DNA from: Paucibacter sp. PLA-PC-4
GTDB taxonomy: Bacteria; Pseudomonadota; Gammaproteobacteria; Burkholderiales; Burkholderiaceae_C
Direction: 5' to 3'
DNA: 64,000 nt
Assembly: GCF_026241155.1 (NCBI RefSeq)
Contig: NZ_JAPFGP010000004.1
Location: 124,001-188,000, forward strand
Shown here: piece by piece, positions 1 to 7,896 of the stretch
How the letters are laid out: each line of letters begins with the position of its first letter
Position numbering within the stretch: the first letter of the stretch is position 1
Notes under the pieces: generated by a model
Database searches by the model: none
Seen by the model: only the letters and a program-made list of their open reading frames with translations
Told to the model about the DNA's origin: nothing
Made by a program: the position numbers and the translations under genes

Positions 1-1748
1 GTGGGAACTTCGTCGTCGGTATCGTCGTCTTCGTGATCCTGATGGTGGTGAACTTCATCGTCGTCACCAAGGGCGCCGAGCGAATTTCCGAGGTGTCGGC
101 CCGCTTCACCCTGGACGCGCTACCCGGCAAGCAGATGGCGATCGACGCTGACCTGAATGCAGGACTGATCAACCAGGAGCAGGCACAGAAGCGCCGCAAG
201 GATGTCGGCTCCGAGGCTGACTTCTATGGCGCGATGGACGGCGCCAGCAAGTTTGTCCGCGGCGACGCGATCGCGTCGATCTTGATCCTGATCATCAATA
301 TGGTCGGCGGCGTCGCGATCGGCGCCTTCATGCACGATCTGAGTCTGGGTGATGCCTTCCGCACCTATGCACTGCTGACCATCGGTGACGGTCTGGTCTC
401 GCAGATCCCGGCCCTCCTGCTGTCGGCCGCGGCGGCCATCATTGTCACCCGCGTCAGTGACGCCGGCGACATGGAAAACCAGATCGGCGAGCAGCTGTTG
501 GCTTCGCCAACCGTGCTCTACAGCGCGGCCGCGGTGATGGTGGCGCTTGCCGTCATCCCCGGCATGCCCACCTTCGCCTTCCTGAGCTTTGCAGCCGCAC
601 TGGCCTATGTGGGTTGGCGCATGGCCAAACGCGCCGGCGAGGCGATCAAGCCGGGCGCACCCATCGAGGCAGCGCTGCTGACAGGCGCGCCACCCGAGCT
701 GGACTGGCGCGCACTGCCGGTGGTCGAGCCGCTGTCGGTCAGCCTGGGCTACAAGCTGGTCACCCTGATCAACCCCGAGAACGGCGCCCCGCTGCAGCAG
801 CGCGTCAAAGGCATGCGCCAAAGTCTCAGCGAAACACTAGGCCTGCTGCTGCCGCCAATCTCGGTGCGAGACGATCTGTCGCTCAAGCCCAGCCAGTACG
901 CGGTGCTGCTGGGCGGCAGCGTGATCGCCCAGGCCGAGGTCCATCCCGACCGTCTGATGGCGATCGCATCGGCCCAGGTCTACGGCGAGCTTGACGGCGT
1001 ACCCGGCGCCGATCCGGCCTACGGCCTGCCGGTAACCTGGATCGAGCCTCAGCACAAGGCCCATGCGCTGGGCCTGGGCTACCAGGTGGTCGACGTGCCC
1101 AGCACCATCGCCACCCACCTCTCCAAGCTCGTGCGCGAGCAACTGCCCGAGCTGCTGCGCTTCGACGATGTCTCGGCGCTGCTGGAGCGTCTGACCGCGC
1201 TGAGCCCGAAGCTGGCCGCCGCGCTGGACAAGGCCTACGGCCACAGCCTGCTGCTGAAGATCCTTCGCCTGCTGCTGGCCGAGAGCGTGTCGATCAAGGA
1301 CATCGTCAGCATCGCCAGCACCTTGGTCGAGAACGCCGAGGCCACCAAGGATCCGATCCTTCTGGCAGCCGAGGTGCGCTGCGCGCTGAAGCGCCAGATC
1401 GTTGCCCAGCTGTGCGGCCCGGTCGGGGCCATGCGCGTCTTTAATATCGGCGCCGAGCTCGAGAACCTGCTGCTGGGTGCGCTGAACCAGGCACGCCAGG
1501 GCGGCGCCAAGGTCCAGCTCGACAGCTATCCGGTCGACCCGCAGTTGCTAGGCCAGCTGCAGCAGCACATGCCGATGGCGCGCGACCAGATGAAAGGCCA
1601 GGGCGCCGCCCCGGTGCTGCTGGTGATGCCGCAGATCCGCCCGCTGCTGGCGCGCTATGCCAAGCTGTTCGCGCCGGGCCTGGCCGTGCTGTCCTATAAC
1701 GAAGTGCCCGAGCAGCGCGAGATCGCGGTGATCGGGTCGCTGGGGTGA
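1..1748 (+). CDS. flhA: Flagellar export gate protein FlhA, 3' part
   Basis: The 5' end lies before the window; the frame is open from base 3, with about 580 of the usual ~690 residues present. FlhA is the large inner-membrane subunit of the flagellar type III export gate, and its cytoplasmic C-terminal ring binds chaperone-substrate complexes. Visible are a hydrophobic stretch running into NFIVVTKGAERISEVSARF, then LDALPGKQMAIDADL (the FHIPEP-family signature), further membrane segments around GDAFRTYALLTIGDGLVSQ, and a long soluble C-terminal half ending in EVPEQREIAVIGSLG. A virulence SctV paralogue is the alternative, but the NFIVVTKG wording and the following fliB/fliC genes favour FlhA. 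Confidence 0.93.
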   Translation, partial: GNFVVGIVVFVILMVVNFIVVTKGAERISEVSARFTLDALPGKQMAIDADLNAGLINQEQAQKRRKDVGSEADFYGAMDGASKFVRGDAIASILILIINMVGGVAIGAFMHDLSLGDAFRTYALLTIGDGLVSQIPALLLSAAAAIIVTRVSDAGDMENQIGEQLLASPTVLYSAAAVMVALAVIPGMPTFAFLSFAAALAYVGWRMAKRAGEAIKPGAPIEAALLTGAPPELDWRALPVVEPLSVSLGYKLVTLINPENGAPLQQRVKGMRQSLSETLGLLLPPISVRDDLSLKPSQYAVLLGGSVIAQAEVHPDRLMAIASAQVYGELDGVPGADPAYGLPVTWIEPQHKAHALGLGYQVVDVPSTIATHLSKLVREQLPELLRFDDVSALLERLTALSPKLAAALDKAYGHSLLLKILRLLLAESVSIKDIVSIASTLVENAEATKDPILLAAEVRCALKRQIVAQLCGPVGAMRVFNIGAELENLLLGALNQARQGGAKVQLDSYPVDPQLLGQLQQHMPMARDQMKGQGAAPVLLVMPQIRPLLARYAKLFAPGLAVLSYNEVPEQREIAVIGSLG

Positions 1749-1801
1749 CGACACCCACCAGCCAAGATCGCCACACCAATCAGTTTCACCGGAGAAAGAC
1801 C

Positions 1802-3046
1802 ATGGGTAAACACCGCCCCGACGCGCTGGCGCCACGCTACTTGGAGCAGTTCCGCTGTATTGGTTCTGCTTGCCCGGAGAGTTGTTGCACCGGTTGGACC
1901 GTGTCAATCGACAAGGCGAGCTATCAGCAGTACCGCCAGGTCAAGATAGAGCCACTGGCGACTCTTGTGCGGGAAAGTGTGCAGCGCATTCCCGACGGGA
2001 CAGGCAGGAACTACGCGCGCATCCGGCTGGGTCAGGACAGTTCGTGCCCTCTGCTAGACGAGCAAAAGCTCTGTCGCATTCACAGTGAACTTGGCGAGAA
2101 GGCCCTCTCGCGTACCTGCAGCAACTACCCGCGAATTTACGGCATTGATGATGACAGGCACATTGCCTCGGCAACGCTGAGCTGCCCCGAGTCCGCAAGA
2201 CTGGCTCTGACCGAACACACAGCATTGGATCCGATCACGCTGCTGCTGCCTTTCGCCAATGCTCAGCTGGTTCCACTTAGCTACAAGCGAATGAAGCCCG
2301 CCGATGATCAGGGCGACCCGGTACTCGTCCATGCAAAGCTGATCGCGCATGCCGTCGACGGACTGGTGCGCTTGCCGACGTTGAACGCGGCGCAGTCGCT
2401 GGTGCAGGCAGGCCTCATGCTGCGCCGCCTTGCGCGAATTGAAGCGCGGGGGCAAGCCGGCACTTTGGAGCTCGCCCGAACCATCGAGCACTATCTAGCG
2501 CCGCAACATCTTGCCAACGTCCCGACACTGATGAACAACCTGCCGGTCCAACGTACCGCACAACTTTCGATGCTATTCGAGACCACCCAGCGCTACCTCA
2601 GCAAGCACGGCGGTCGCCCGTCCTTCGTGGCACTCATCAACGATGTTCAGGCCGGACTGAAGCTGGAGCAGGGCCTGGAATCAGCCGTTGCGAACCTGGA
2701 TGCGGCACTGCATCAGCGCTGGTCGCCATTGGAGGCACAACACCCGCAATTGCTGAAGAACTACTTGCTGAACGATCTGACCAAGTCCTTGTTTCCTCGC
2801 CAGGACATTCTGGGCATCGAGCGCGAGTTCATGGATCTGGCTCTGCGCTTTGCGCTGATCAAGTTTTACCTCTTGGGGCTGGCGGCATTGCGTGGGCCAG
2901 ACTTCGGTATCGACGACGTGGTCAGAGTCGTCTATGTCGTGGTTCGCAACATCGAACACAACAACAGCTTCATGACCGCAGTCATGGATGATCTTGCCGC
3001 GCGGGACGCGCTCCGGCTTGATGTGCTGGCGACGTTAGTGCTGTGA
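1802..3046 (+). CDS. fliB: Flagellin lysine-N-methylase FliB
   Basis: A 414-residue protein of the FliB family, which methylates lysines on flagellin. The N-terminal Cys-rich motif CIGSACPESCCTGW and a second cluster CPLLDEQKLCRIHSELG followed by RTCSNYPRI are the family's conserved cysteines, thought to bind an Fe-S cluster. The ATG at 1802 is chosen because GGAGAAAG lies just upstream and the product then starts MGKHRPDALAPRYLEQF, as in relatives. A GTG at 1745 overlapping the flhA stop would add 19 residues without family support. The two flagellins 1.1-2.2 kb downstream on the other strand are the obvious substrates. Confidence 0.9.
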   Translation: MGKHRPDALAPRYLEQFRCIGSACPESCCTGWTVSIDKASYQQYRQVKIEPLATLVRESVQRIPDGTGRNYARIRLGQDSSCPLLDEQKLCRIHSELGEKALSRTCSNYPRIYGIDDDRHIASATLSCPESARLALTEHTALDPITLLLPFANAQLVPLSYKRMKPADDQGDPVLVHAKLIAHAVDGLVRLPTLNAAQSLVQAGLMLRRLARIEARGQAGTLELARTIEHYLAPQHLANVPTLMNNLPVQRTAQLSMLFETTQRYLSKHGGRPSFVALINDVQAGLKLEQGLESAVANLDAALHQRWSPLEAQHPQLLKNYLLNDLTKSLFPRQDILGIEREFMDLALRFALIKFYLLGLAALRGPDFGIDDVVRVVYVVVRNIEHNNSFMTAVMDDLAARDALRLDVLATLVL

Positions 3047-3069
3047 GTGAGCGCCAGGGCATGGCGGCT

Positions 3070-4062
3070 CTACCCCTGCTGCAACACTTTGACGATCTCG
3101 GCAGCCGCCCGGAACAACGCAGCGCTGCTGCTGTGGGCCAGCCCCTGGGACTGCTCGGCCAGCTTTGCCGGTACGGCCGCTGGTGGCTTCAGGCTCAGCT
3201 GGCAATGGCGCAAGCGCAGCGGCACACTGGCCAGCGCACGGCCGATACCCGGCAGCCGCTCGCGCAGGGCGCGCAAGGCGTCTGGCTTGTCGGCGGAAAA
3301 CTGCAGCAGCAGGCCATCCAGCCACTGCAGCATCACCTGCAGCCAGTAGCCTTCCATGCTGAGGTCTAGGCACAGGCACAGCCCCGTCGTCTGCTCGACA
3401 GCGCCCGCTTCCTTGGCCTGATCGTCCAACACATCACCGTCCAGCCCATGCCAGATACGGCCCTGCGGCATGACCAGGCGCAGCAGCAGGGCCTGGGCAT
3501 GCCACCCCTGCAGGTGAAAAGACAGGGGCAGCAGCAGCGGCTGCGGTTCGGTGCGCCGGGAGTCCATCGGTGCGTCCAGCCCGGTATGCTCAGAGCCGCG
3601 CAGTACCTCAGCCAGCACCCGGGCACGCCATTGCGCGGCCAGGCTGGCCGGCAGGTGCATGGCGGGCTGCGCCTGCAGCTTCTGCAACCAGGCCTGGTCG
3701 TCCCGCATCGCCGGGCTATCGCTAGCCGTCGGTAGAGGCGCCGCTTCAATGTTCGCGGTGATGGCAGCGGATGACTGCCTGGCCACCAGTTGCAGCTGGA
3801 GCTGCTGCGCCAGTGCGGTCGGATTGGGCAACACCCGCATCACCAGCATGTCCCCCGCCTGTCCCACACCGACCGGCAAGCGCAGGGTCAACCCATTCGG
3901 CCCATCGGCCAGCCAGTCCCCATAGCGAGGTGGATCCTGCCGCATCAGCAGCAGATGCAGCAGCTCGCCCGGGCGCGGCATCGCATTGCCGCCCGCCGAG
4001 CTGGGCAGGGCGGGCACCGCAGCGACGGCGCTGACGGGGCTGAGCGAAGGGATGGCGGACAT
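3070..4062 (-). CDS. Unknown protein between fliB and the flagellins
   Basis: 330 residues, not recognised with confidence. The N-terminus is Ala/Pro/Ser-rich and low complexity (first ~27 residues); a second possible start is MPRPGELLHLLL at residue 28. The body is Leu/Gln-rich with no transmembrane segment or catalytic motif I can name. The C-terminal third (LMEGYWLQ-like region, LDGLLLQFSADKPDALRALR, then LRHCQLSLKPP) has the feel of a flagellar accessory or hook-length-control (FliK-like) domain, but this is only a resemblance. It reads in the same direction as the flagellins, beyond the flagellin terminator hairpin, and meets fliB tail to tail with a 23-base gap. Confidence 0.7.
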   Translation of the reverse strand: MSAIPSLSPVSAVAAVPALPSSAGGNAMPRPGELLHLLLMRQDPPRYGDWLADGPNGLTLRLPVGVGQAGDMLVMRVLPNPTALAQQLQLQLVARQSSAAITANIEAAPLPTASDSPAMRDDQAWLQKLQAQPAMHLPASLAAQWRARVLAEVLRGSEHTGLDAPMDSRRTEPQPLLLPLSFHLQGWHAQALLLRLVMPQGRIWHGLDGDVLDDQAKEAGAVEQTTGLCLCLDLSMEGYWLQVMLQWLDGLLLQFSADKPDALRALRERLPGIGRALASVPLRLRHCQLSLKPPAAVPAKLAEQSQGLAHSSSAALFRAAAEIVKVLQQG

Positions 4063-4087
4063 CGGGGATGGCGGGCAGGGATAAACA

Positions 4088-4117
4088 GAAAAGCCAGGAC
4101 CTGGGGCCTGGCTTTTC
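4088..4117 (-). terminator. Hairpin after the first flagellin gene
   Basis: A perfect 11-bp inverted repeat (GAAAAGCCAGG / CCTGGCTTTTC) with an 8-base loop. On the minus strand the stem's 3' arm runs into TTTTC TGTTTAT, so it fits an intrinsic terminator 50 bases after the flagellin stop and before the unknown gene. Confidence 0.7.
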
Positions 4118-4166
4118 CTGGTAAGAGAACCGAGCAGCCAGGGCCGCCGGTTCGAGGTTTGCTGAC

Positions 4167-5006
4167 TTACTGCAGCAGCGACATCACCAGACCCGACATG
4201 CTGTTGCTCTGCTTGAGCATCGACGACGAGGCCTGCATCAACATCTGCTTGGTCGTCATGTTCGACGTCTCCTTGGCATAGTCCGTGTCCATGATGCGGC
4301 CCTTGGCCTGTGTGACATTCGTGACCATGTTCTGCAGGTTGTTATTGACGTGGTCCAGGCGGTTCGCGCCTGCGCCCAGCTTGGCGCGTGCGGCGCCCAC
4401 TGAGTCCAGCACCGTGTTGGCCAGGTCGATGGCCTTGTTGGCGTCGACGCTGGTGGCGAACGTGCCGCCCTTCAATGCAGTGACGTCAGTGGAAACTTTA
4501 GCGACTTCGGTGTTGGCCTTGAACTCGTAAGTCTCCGCCTTGTCGGAGCCGATCTGGAATGTCACGGAACCTGCACCGAGCTTACCGGCGGCGCCCAGAA
4601 GGGCTTCGCCGCCGAACTTGGTGTTGGTCAGGATGTTCTCGAGCTCGGCGGCCAGATCGTCGAACTCGGCCTTCATGGCCGTGATGTCCTTGGTCGTTGC
4701 CGTGCCGTTGGCGCCTTCGGTAGCCAGGTCCTTCATGCGCAACGTGATGTTGCTCACTTCATCCAGTGCGCCTTCAGCAGTCTGCAGCATCGATATGCCG
4801 TTCTGCGCGTTGCGCTGAGCCACGGCCATGCCGCGGGTCTGGGCATTCAGGCGGGTGGCGATCTGCAGGCCGGCGGCGTCATCCATTGCGGAGTTGACCC
4901 GCAGGCCCGTGCCCAAGCGGGTCATCGAGGTCGACAAGGCGTTCTGGGTCTTGCCCAGGGAACCTTGGGTCGACAGGGCAGCGGCATTGGTGTGCAGGCT
5001 CAACAT
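4167..5006 (-). CDS. fliC: Flagellin (first copy)
   Basis: 279 residues, a short flagellin with only the D0/D1 core and a minimal central region. The N-terminus MLSLHTNAAALSTQGSLG and the C-terminus ending NSMSGLVMSLLQ are the conserved coiled-coil ends that build the filament core. GGAGTGACC precedes the ATG. It is almost identical to the second copy (5268-6110) at both ends; the copies differ mainly between about residues 85 and 205. A sigma-28-like promoter lies 74 bases upstream and a hairpin terminator downstream, so it can be its own transcription unit. The lysines of the central region are candidate targets of FliB (inference). Confidence 0.95.
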   Translation of the reverse strand: MLSLHTNAAALSTQGSLGKTQNALSTSMTRLGTGLRVNSAMDDAAGLQIATRLNAQTRGMAVAQRNAQNGISMLQTAEGALDEVSNITLRMKDLATEGANGTATTKDITAMKAEFDDLAAELENILTNTKFGGEALLGAAGKLGAGSVTFQIGSDKAETYEFKANTEVAKVSTDVTALKGGTFATSVDANKAIDLANTVLDSVGAARAKLGAGANRLDHVNNNLQNMVTNVTQAKGRIMDTDYAKETSNMTTKQMLMQASSSMLKQSNSMSGLVMSLLQ

Positions 5007-5079
5007 GATGGGTCACTCCGAAAATAGGGTTTGCAGGATCTGCGGTGTTGGGCAACTTCTTGTCTGCCCTCAGCAATAC

Positions 5080-5106
5080 AAGGCGGCCAGACCTGGGGGA
5101 GACTTA
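5080..5106 (-). promoter_or_regulatory. Sigma-28 (FliA) promoter of the first flagellin
   Basis: On the minus strand TAAG, 15 bases, then GCCGCCTT. This fits the flagellar sigma-28 pattern TAAA-N15-GCCGATAA. The same two elements with the same 15-base spacer stand before the second flagellin, where the spacer sequence differs, which supports real selection on the motif. Confidence 0.75.
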
Positions 5107-5196
5107 AATGCCGACCCCAAAAAATCGCCAGAACCCCGGATCGGGCAAACCGGCAGACCTGCGTATTGGTGTTGTGAATGCAGAGCCCAACGGCAC

Positions 5197-5221
5197 GAAG
5201 CCAGGCACAGGGCCTGGCTTC
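5197..5221 (-). terminator. Hairpin after the second flagellin gene
   Basis: A perfect 10-bp inverted repeat GAAGCCAGGC / GCCTGGCTTC with a 5-base loop, 46 bases past the stop of the second flagellin. It resembles the hairpin after the first copy, but there is no T run on the minus strand, so it may be a weak terminator or an mRNA 3' end stabiliser. Confidence 0.5.
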
Positions 5222-5267
5222 CTCTTTCTCCGGGTAGCGGCGCACTTGGCGCCGTCCTTCACATCGG

Positions 5268-6110
5268 TTACTGCAGCAGCGACATGACCATGCCGGACAT
5301 GCTGTTGCTCTGCTTGAGCATCGACGACGAGGCCTGCATCAGCATCTGCTTGGTCGTCATGTTCGACGTCTCCTTGGCATAGTCTGTATCCATGATGCGA
5401 CCCTTGGCCTGTGTGACATTCGTAACCATGTTCTGCAGGTTGTTGTTGACGTGGTCCAGGCGATTGGCGCCGGCACCCAGCTTTGCCCGTGCGGCACCCA
5501 CAGAGTCCAGCACCGTGTTGGCCAGATCAATCGCGGCGTTGGCTGTGGTGCTGTCGGCGAAGGTGTTAGCCTTCAGCAAGCCTACATCCGTGGCCACGGC
5601 CTTGACTTGCGTGCTGGCGTCGAACTTGTAAGTTTCCGCTTTGTCCGAACCAATCTGGAACGTCACACCCGCGGCCAACTCCAGCTTGCCGCCGACAGCC
5701 AGCAGCGCCTCGCCACCAAACTTGGTGTTGGTCAGGATATTGGTCAACTCATTGCCCAGGTCATCGAACTCGGCTTTCATGGCCGTGAGATCCTTGGCCG
5801 TCGCCGTGCCGCTGGCGCCTTCGGTGGCCAGATCCTTCATGCGCAGCACGATGTTGCTCACTTCATCGAGCGCCCCTTCAGCGGTCTGCAGCATCGAGAT
5901 GCCGTTCTGCGCGTTGCGCTGGGCCACGGCCATGCCGCGGGTCTGGGCATTCAGGCGCGTGGCGATCTGCAGGCCGGCGGCGTCATCCATCGCGGAGTTG
6001 ACCCGCAGGCCGGTGCCCAGACGGGTCATCGAGGTCGACAGGGCGTTCTGGGTCTTGCCCAACGAACCTTGGGTGGACAGGGCGGCGGCGTTGGTGTGCA
6101 GGCTCAACAT
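5268..6110 (-). CDS. fliC: Flagellin (second copy)
   Basis: 280 residues, paralogous to the flagellin at 4167-5006. The first ~85 and last ~75 residues are essentially the same, whereas the middle (for example ELTNILTNTKF versus ELENILTNTKF, and KLELAAGVTFQIGSDKAE) has diverged. It has its own sigma-28-like promoter 68 bases upstream and its own hairpin downstream. Two tandem flagellins usually give a filament of mixed or position-dependent composition. The pattern of identical ends with a variable core suggests gene conversion between the copies (inference). Confidence 0.95.
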   Translation of the reverse strand: MLSLHTNAAALSTQGSLGKTQNALSTSMTRLGTGLRVNSAMDDAAGLQIATRLNAQTRGMAVAQRNAQNGISMLQTAEGALDEVSNIVLRMKDLATEGASGTATAKDLTAMKAEFDDLGNELTNILTNTKFGGEALLAVGGKLELAAGVTFQIGSDKAETYKFDASTQVKAVATDVGLLKANTFADSTTANAAIDLANTVLDSVGAARAKLGAGANRLDHVNNNLQNMVTNVTQAKGRIMDTDYAKETSNMTTKQMLMQASSSMLKQSNSMSGMVMSLLQ

Positions 6111-6177
6111 GATGTTTTCACTCCAGAAGAAGGGTTTGTCTTCGTTGGCAGGCAGGAACTTCTGCCTTCACCGGTAC

Positions 6178-6204
6178 AAGGCGGCAGCCACGCCAGCGGA
6201 CTTA
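6178..6204 (-). promoter_or_regulatory. Sigma-28 (FliA) promoter of the second flagellin
   Basis: Minus strand: TAAG, 15 bases, GCCGCCTT, identical in both elements and spacing to the promoter of the first flagellin. It lies between the degP terminator and the flagellin start. Confidence 0.75.
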
Positions 6205-6216
6205 AATCCCTGAAGC

Positions 6217-6250
6217 AAAAATAGCCAAACCCGCCGAGGCGGGCTTGGCT
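6217..6250 (-). terminator. Rho-independent terminator of degP
   Basis: On the minus strand a GC-rich stem (AGCCAAGCCCGCC pairing with GGCGGGTTTGGCT, one G-U pair) with a 3-base loop is followed directly by ATTTTTGC. It starts 43 bases after the degP stop and insulates the flagellin promoter that follows. Confidence 0.9.
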
Positions 6251-6292
6251 GCGCGACTTTGTTCACACAAAGCCGCCCATGGGCATCAGGAA

Positions 6293-7819
6293 TCAGCCGA
6301 TGCGCACCGGCACGAAGATCTTCTCCGGCCCGCGCTGTACCAGCAGGGCCACCGATTTATCGGCCGCGGCCACCACCTCGCGCACCTGCTCGACCGAGCT
6401 GACCGGCGTGCCGTTGATCGCCAGCAGCACATCGCCGGGCCGCACGCCCGCGCGCGCCGCCGCGCCACCGGCGTCCTGCACCACCAGGCCGCCCTCGGCA
6501 CCACGGCGCTCGCCCTCGTGCAGCGGCCGCAGCGCCAGCCCCAGCTTGCCGGCCGGCGTGGCCTGCTCGTCCTCGGCCTTGGCCTGCTGTGGCTCGCCGG
6601 CTTCGCCGAGCTTGGCCTTGAGTTGCTCACGCTTGCCCTGGCGCCAGATTTCCAGCGTTGCGGTCTCACCCGGCGAGGCCTGGCCCAACAGGGCCGGCAG
6701 ATCGCTGGAGGCGACGATGGGCTGCCCGTTGAACTTCAGCACCACATCGCCGGAGCGAAGGCCGGCTTTGGCCGCCGGGCCAGCGGCCTCGACGCCGGCC
6801 ACCAGGGCGCCAGCCGGGCGCTCCAGTTTGAAGGAATCGGCGAAGCTCTGATTCACATCCTGGATGGTCACGCCCAGGCGCGCATGGCGGGCCTTGCCGC
6901 CGCCCTGGATCTGCTGCTGCACCCGGGTCGCCACCTCGATCGGGATCGCAAACGAGATGCCCTGATAGCCACCGGACTGGCTGTAGATCTGCGAGTTGAT
7001 GCCGACCACCTCACCGCGGGCGTTGAACAGAGGGCCGCCCGAATTGCCGGGGTTGACCGCCACATCGGTCTGGATGAAGGGCACAAAGGTCTCGTCGGGC
7101 AGGGCCCGGCCCTTGGCACTGACTACGCCGGCGCTGACGCTGTTCTCGAAACCGAAGGGCGAGCCGATCGCCAGCACCCATTCGCCCACGCGCAGGTCCT
7201 TGCTGCTGCCCAGCTTCAAAGCGGGCAGATTCTTGGCCTCGATCTTGAGCACCGCCACATCGGTCTTGGGATCACTGCCCAGCACCTTGGCCGGGAACTC
7301 GCGCCGGTCGGTCAGCTTGACCATCACCTCCTGGGCGTCGCGCACAACATGGGCATTGGTCAGGATCAGCCCGTCGGCGCTGACGATGAAGCCCGAGCCC
7401 TGGCCGCGCGTGGGCATCTCGCGCGCCTGGCTGGGTTGGCCGGGCACCTGAAAGCGCCGGAAGAACTGATAAAAGGGATCATCTGGATCTAGCTGGGGCG
7501 CAGCGCTCCGGCGACTGGTCTTGACGCTGCCGGTGACGCTGATATTGACCACAGCGGCGCCGTTTTGCTGGGTGATCTGGGCAAAATCGGGCAGCACCGT
7601 GGCCGCAATGGGCGTTGCAGCAGGCGCTGCGCTGGGCGCCATCGCCACGACAGCTGCGGCCGGCGCGGGCTGGTCGGGCTGCGCGCTGGCGGCCGTCGGC
7701 GCGGCCGTCTTCTGCAAGGCCGCAGCGCCGATCGCGCCGCCGCCAACGCCTATCAGTCCCGCGGTCGCTAGGGCCCATACCAAACGCTTGGCCGGGATCA
7801 TCGTTTCTGCTGTTGCCAT
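6293..7819 (-). CDS. degP: Periplasmic serine protease/chaperone DegP (HtrA, Do family)
   Basis: 508 residues. A membrane anchor or uncleaved signal lies at about 11-35, followed by an Ala/Pro-rich linker, a trypsin-like domain and two PDZ domains. The catalytic triad is visible: His157 in TNAHV, Asp187 in KTDVAV and Ser260 in NPGNSGGP. PDZ1 begins near HARLGVTIQDV and PDZ2 carries GVRPGDVLLAINGTPV. DegP degrades or holds misfolded envelope proteins. It follows the histidine kinase gene on the same strand, and a CTTAR-N6-CTTAA box sits about 60 bases upstream of its start, so it is probably a target of that two-component system. A terminator follows. Confidence 0.95.
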   Translation of the reverse strand: MATAETMIPAKRLVWALATAGLIGVGGGAIGAAALQKTAAPTAASAQPDQPAPAAAVVAMAPSAAPAATPIAATVLPDFAQITQQNGAAVVNISVTGSVKTSRRSAAPQLDPDDPFYQFFRRFQVPGQPSQAREMPTRGQGSGFIVSADGLILTNAHVVRDAQEVMVKLTDRREFPAKVLGSDPKTDVAVLKIEAKNLPALKLGSSKDLRVGEWVLAIGSPFGFENSVSAGVVSAKGRALPDETFVPFIQTDVAVNPGNSGGPLFNARGEVVGINSQIYSQSGGYQGISFAIPIEVATRVQQQIQGGGKARHARLGVTIQDVNQSFADSFKLERPAGALVAGVEAAGPAAKAGLRSGDVVLKFNGQPIVASSDLPALLGQASPGETATLEIWRQGKREQLKAKLGEAGEPQQAKAEDEQATPAGKLGLALRPLHEGERRGAEGGLVVQDAGGAAARAGVRPGDVLLAINGTPVSSVEQVREVVAAADKSVALLVQRGPEKIFVPVRIG

Positions 7820-7879
7820 ATAGCCTCCTGCTGAGAAAGTGAGCGTCGATTGACGATGGGCTCACTATGACAAGCAAGA

Positions 7880-7896
7880 CTTAGGCAGTACTTAAG
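7880..7896. promoter_or_regulatory. Response-regulator box upstream of degP
   Basis: CTTAGGCAGTACTTAAG, i.e. CTTAG-N6-CTTAA, 61 bases upstream of the degP ATG. It overlaps the stop codon of the histidine kinase gene. PmrA/QseB-type regulators bind direct repeats of the form YTTAA-N6-YTTAA, and the same element precedes the response regulator gene at 9894-9910. Function is inferred from this match and context. Confidence 0.65.

Noticed and set aside
5007-5267. Sigma-54 promoter before the first flagellin
   Set aside because: GG and GC elements are 13 bases apart instead of 10, and a well-spaced sigma-28 pair exists in both flagellin leaders.
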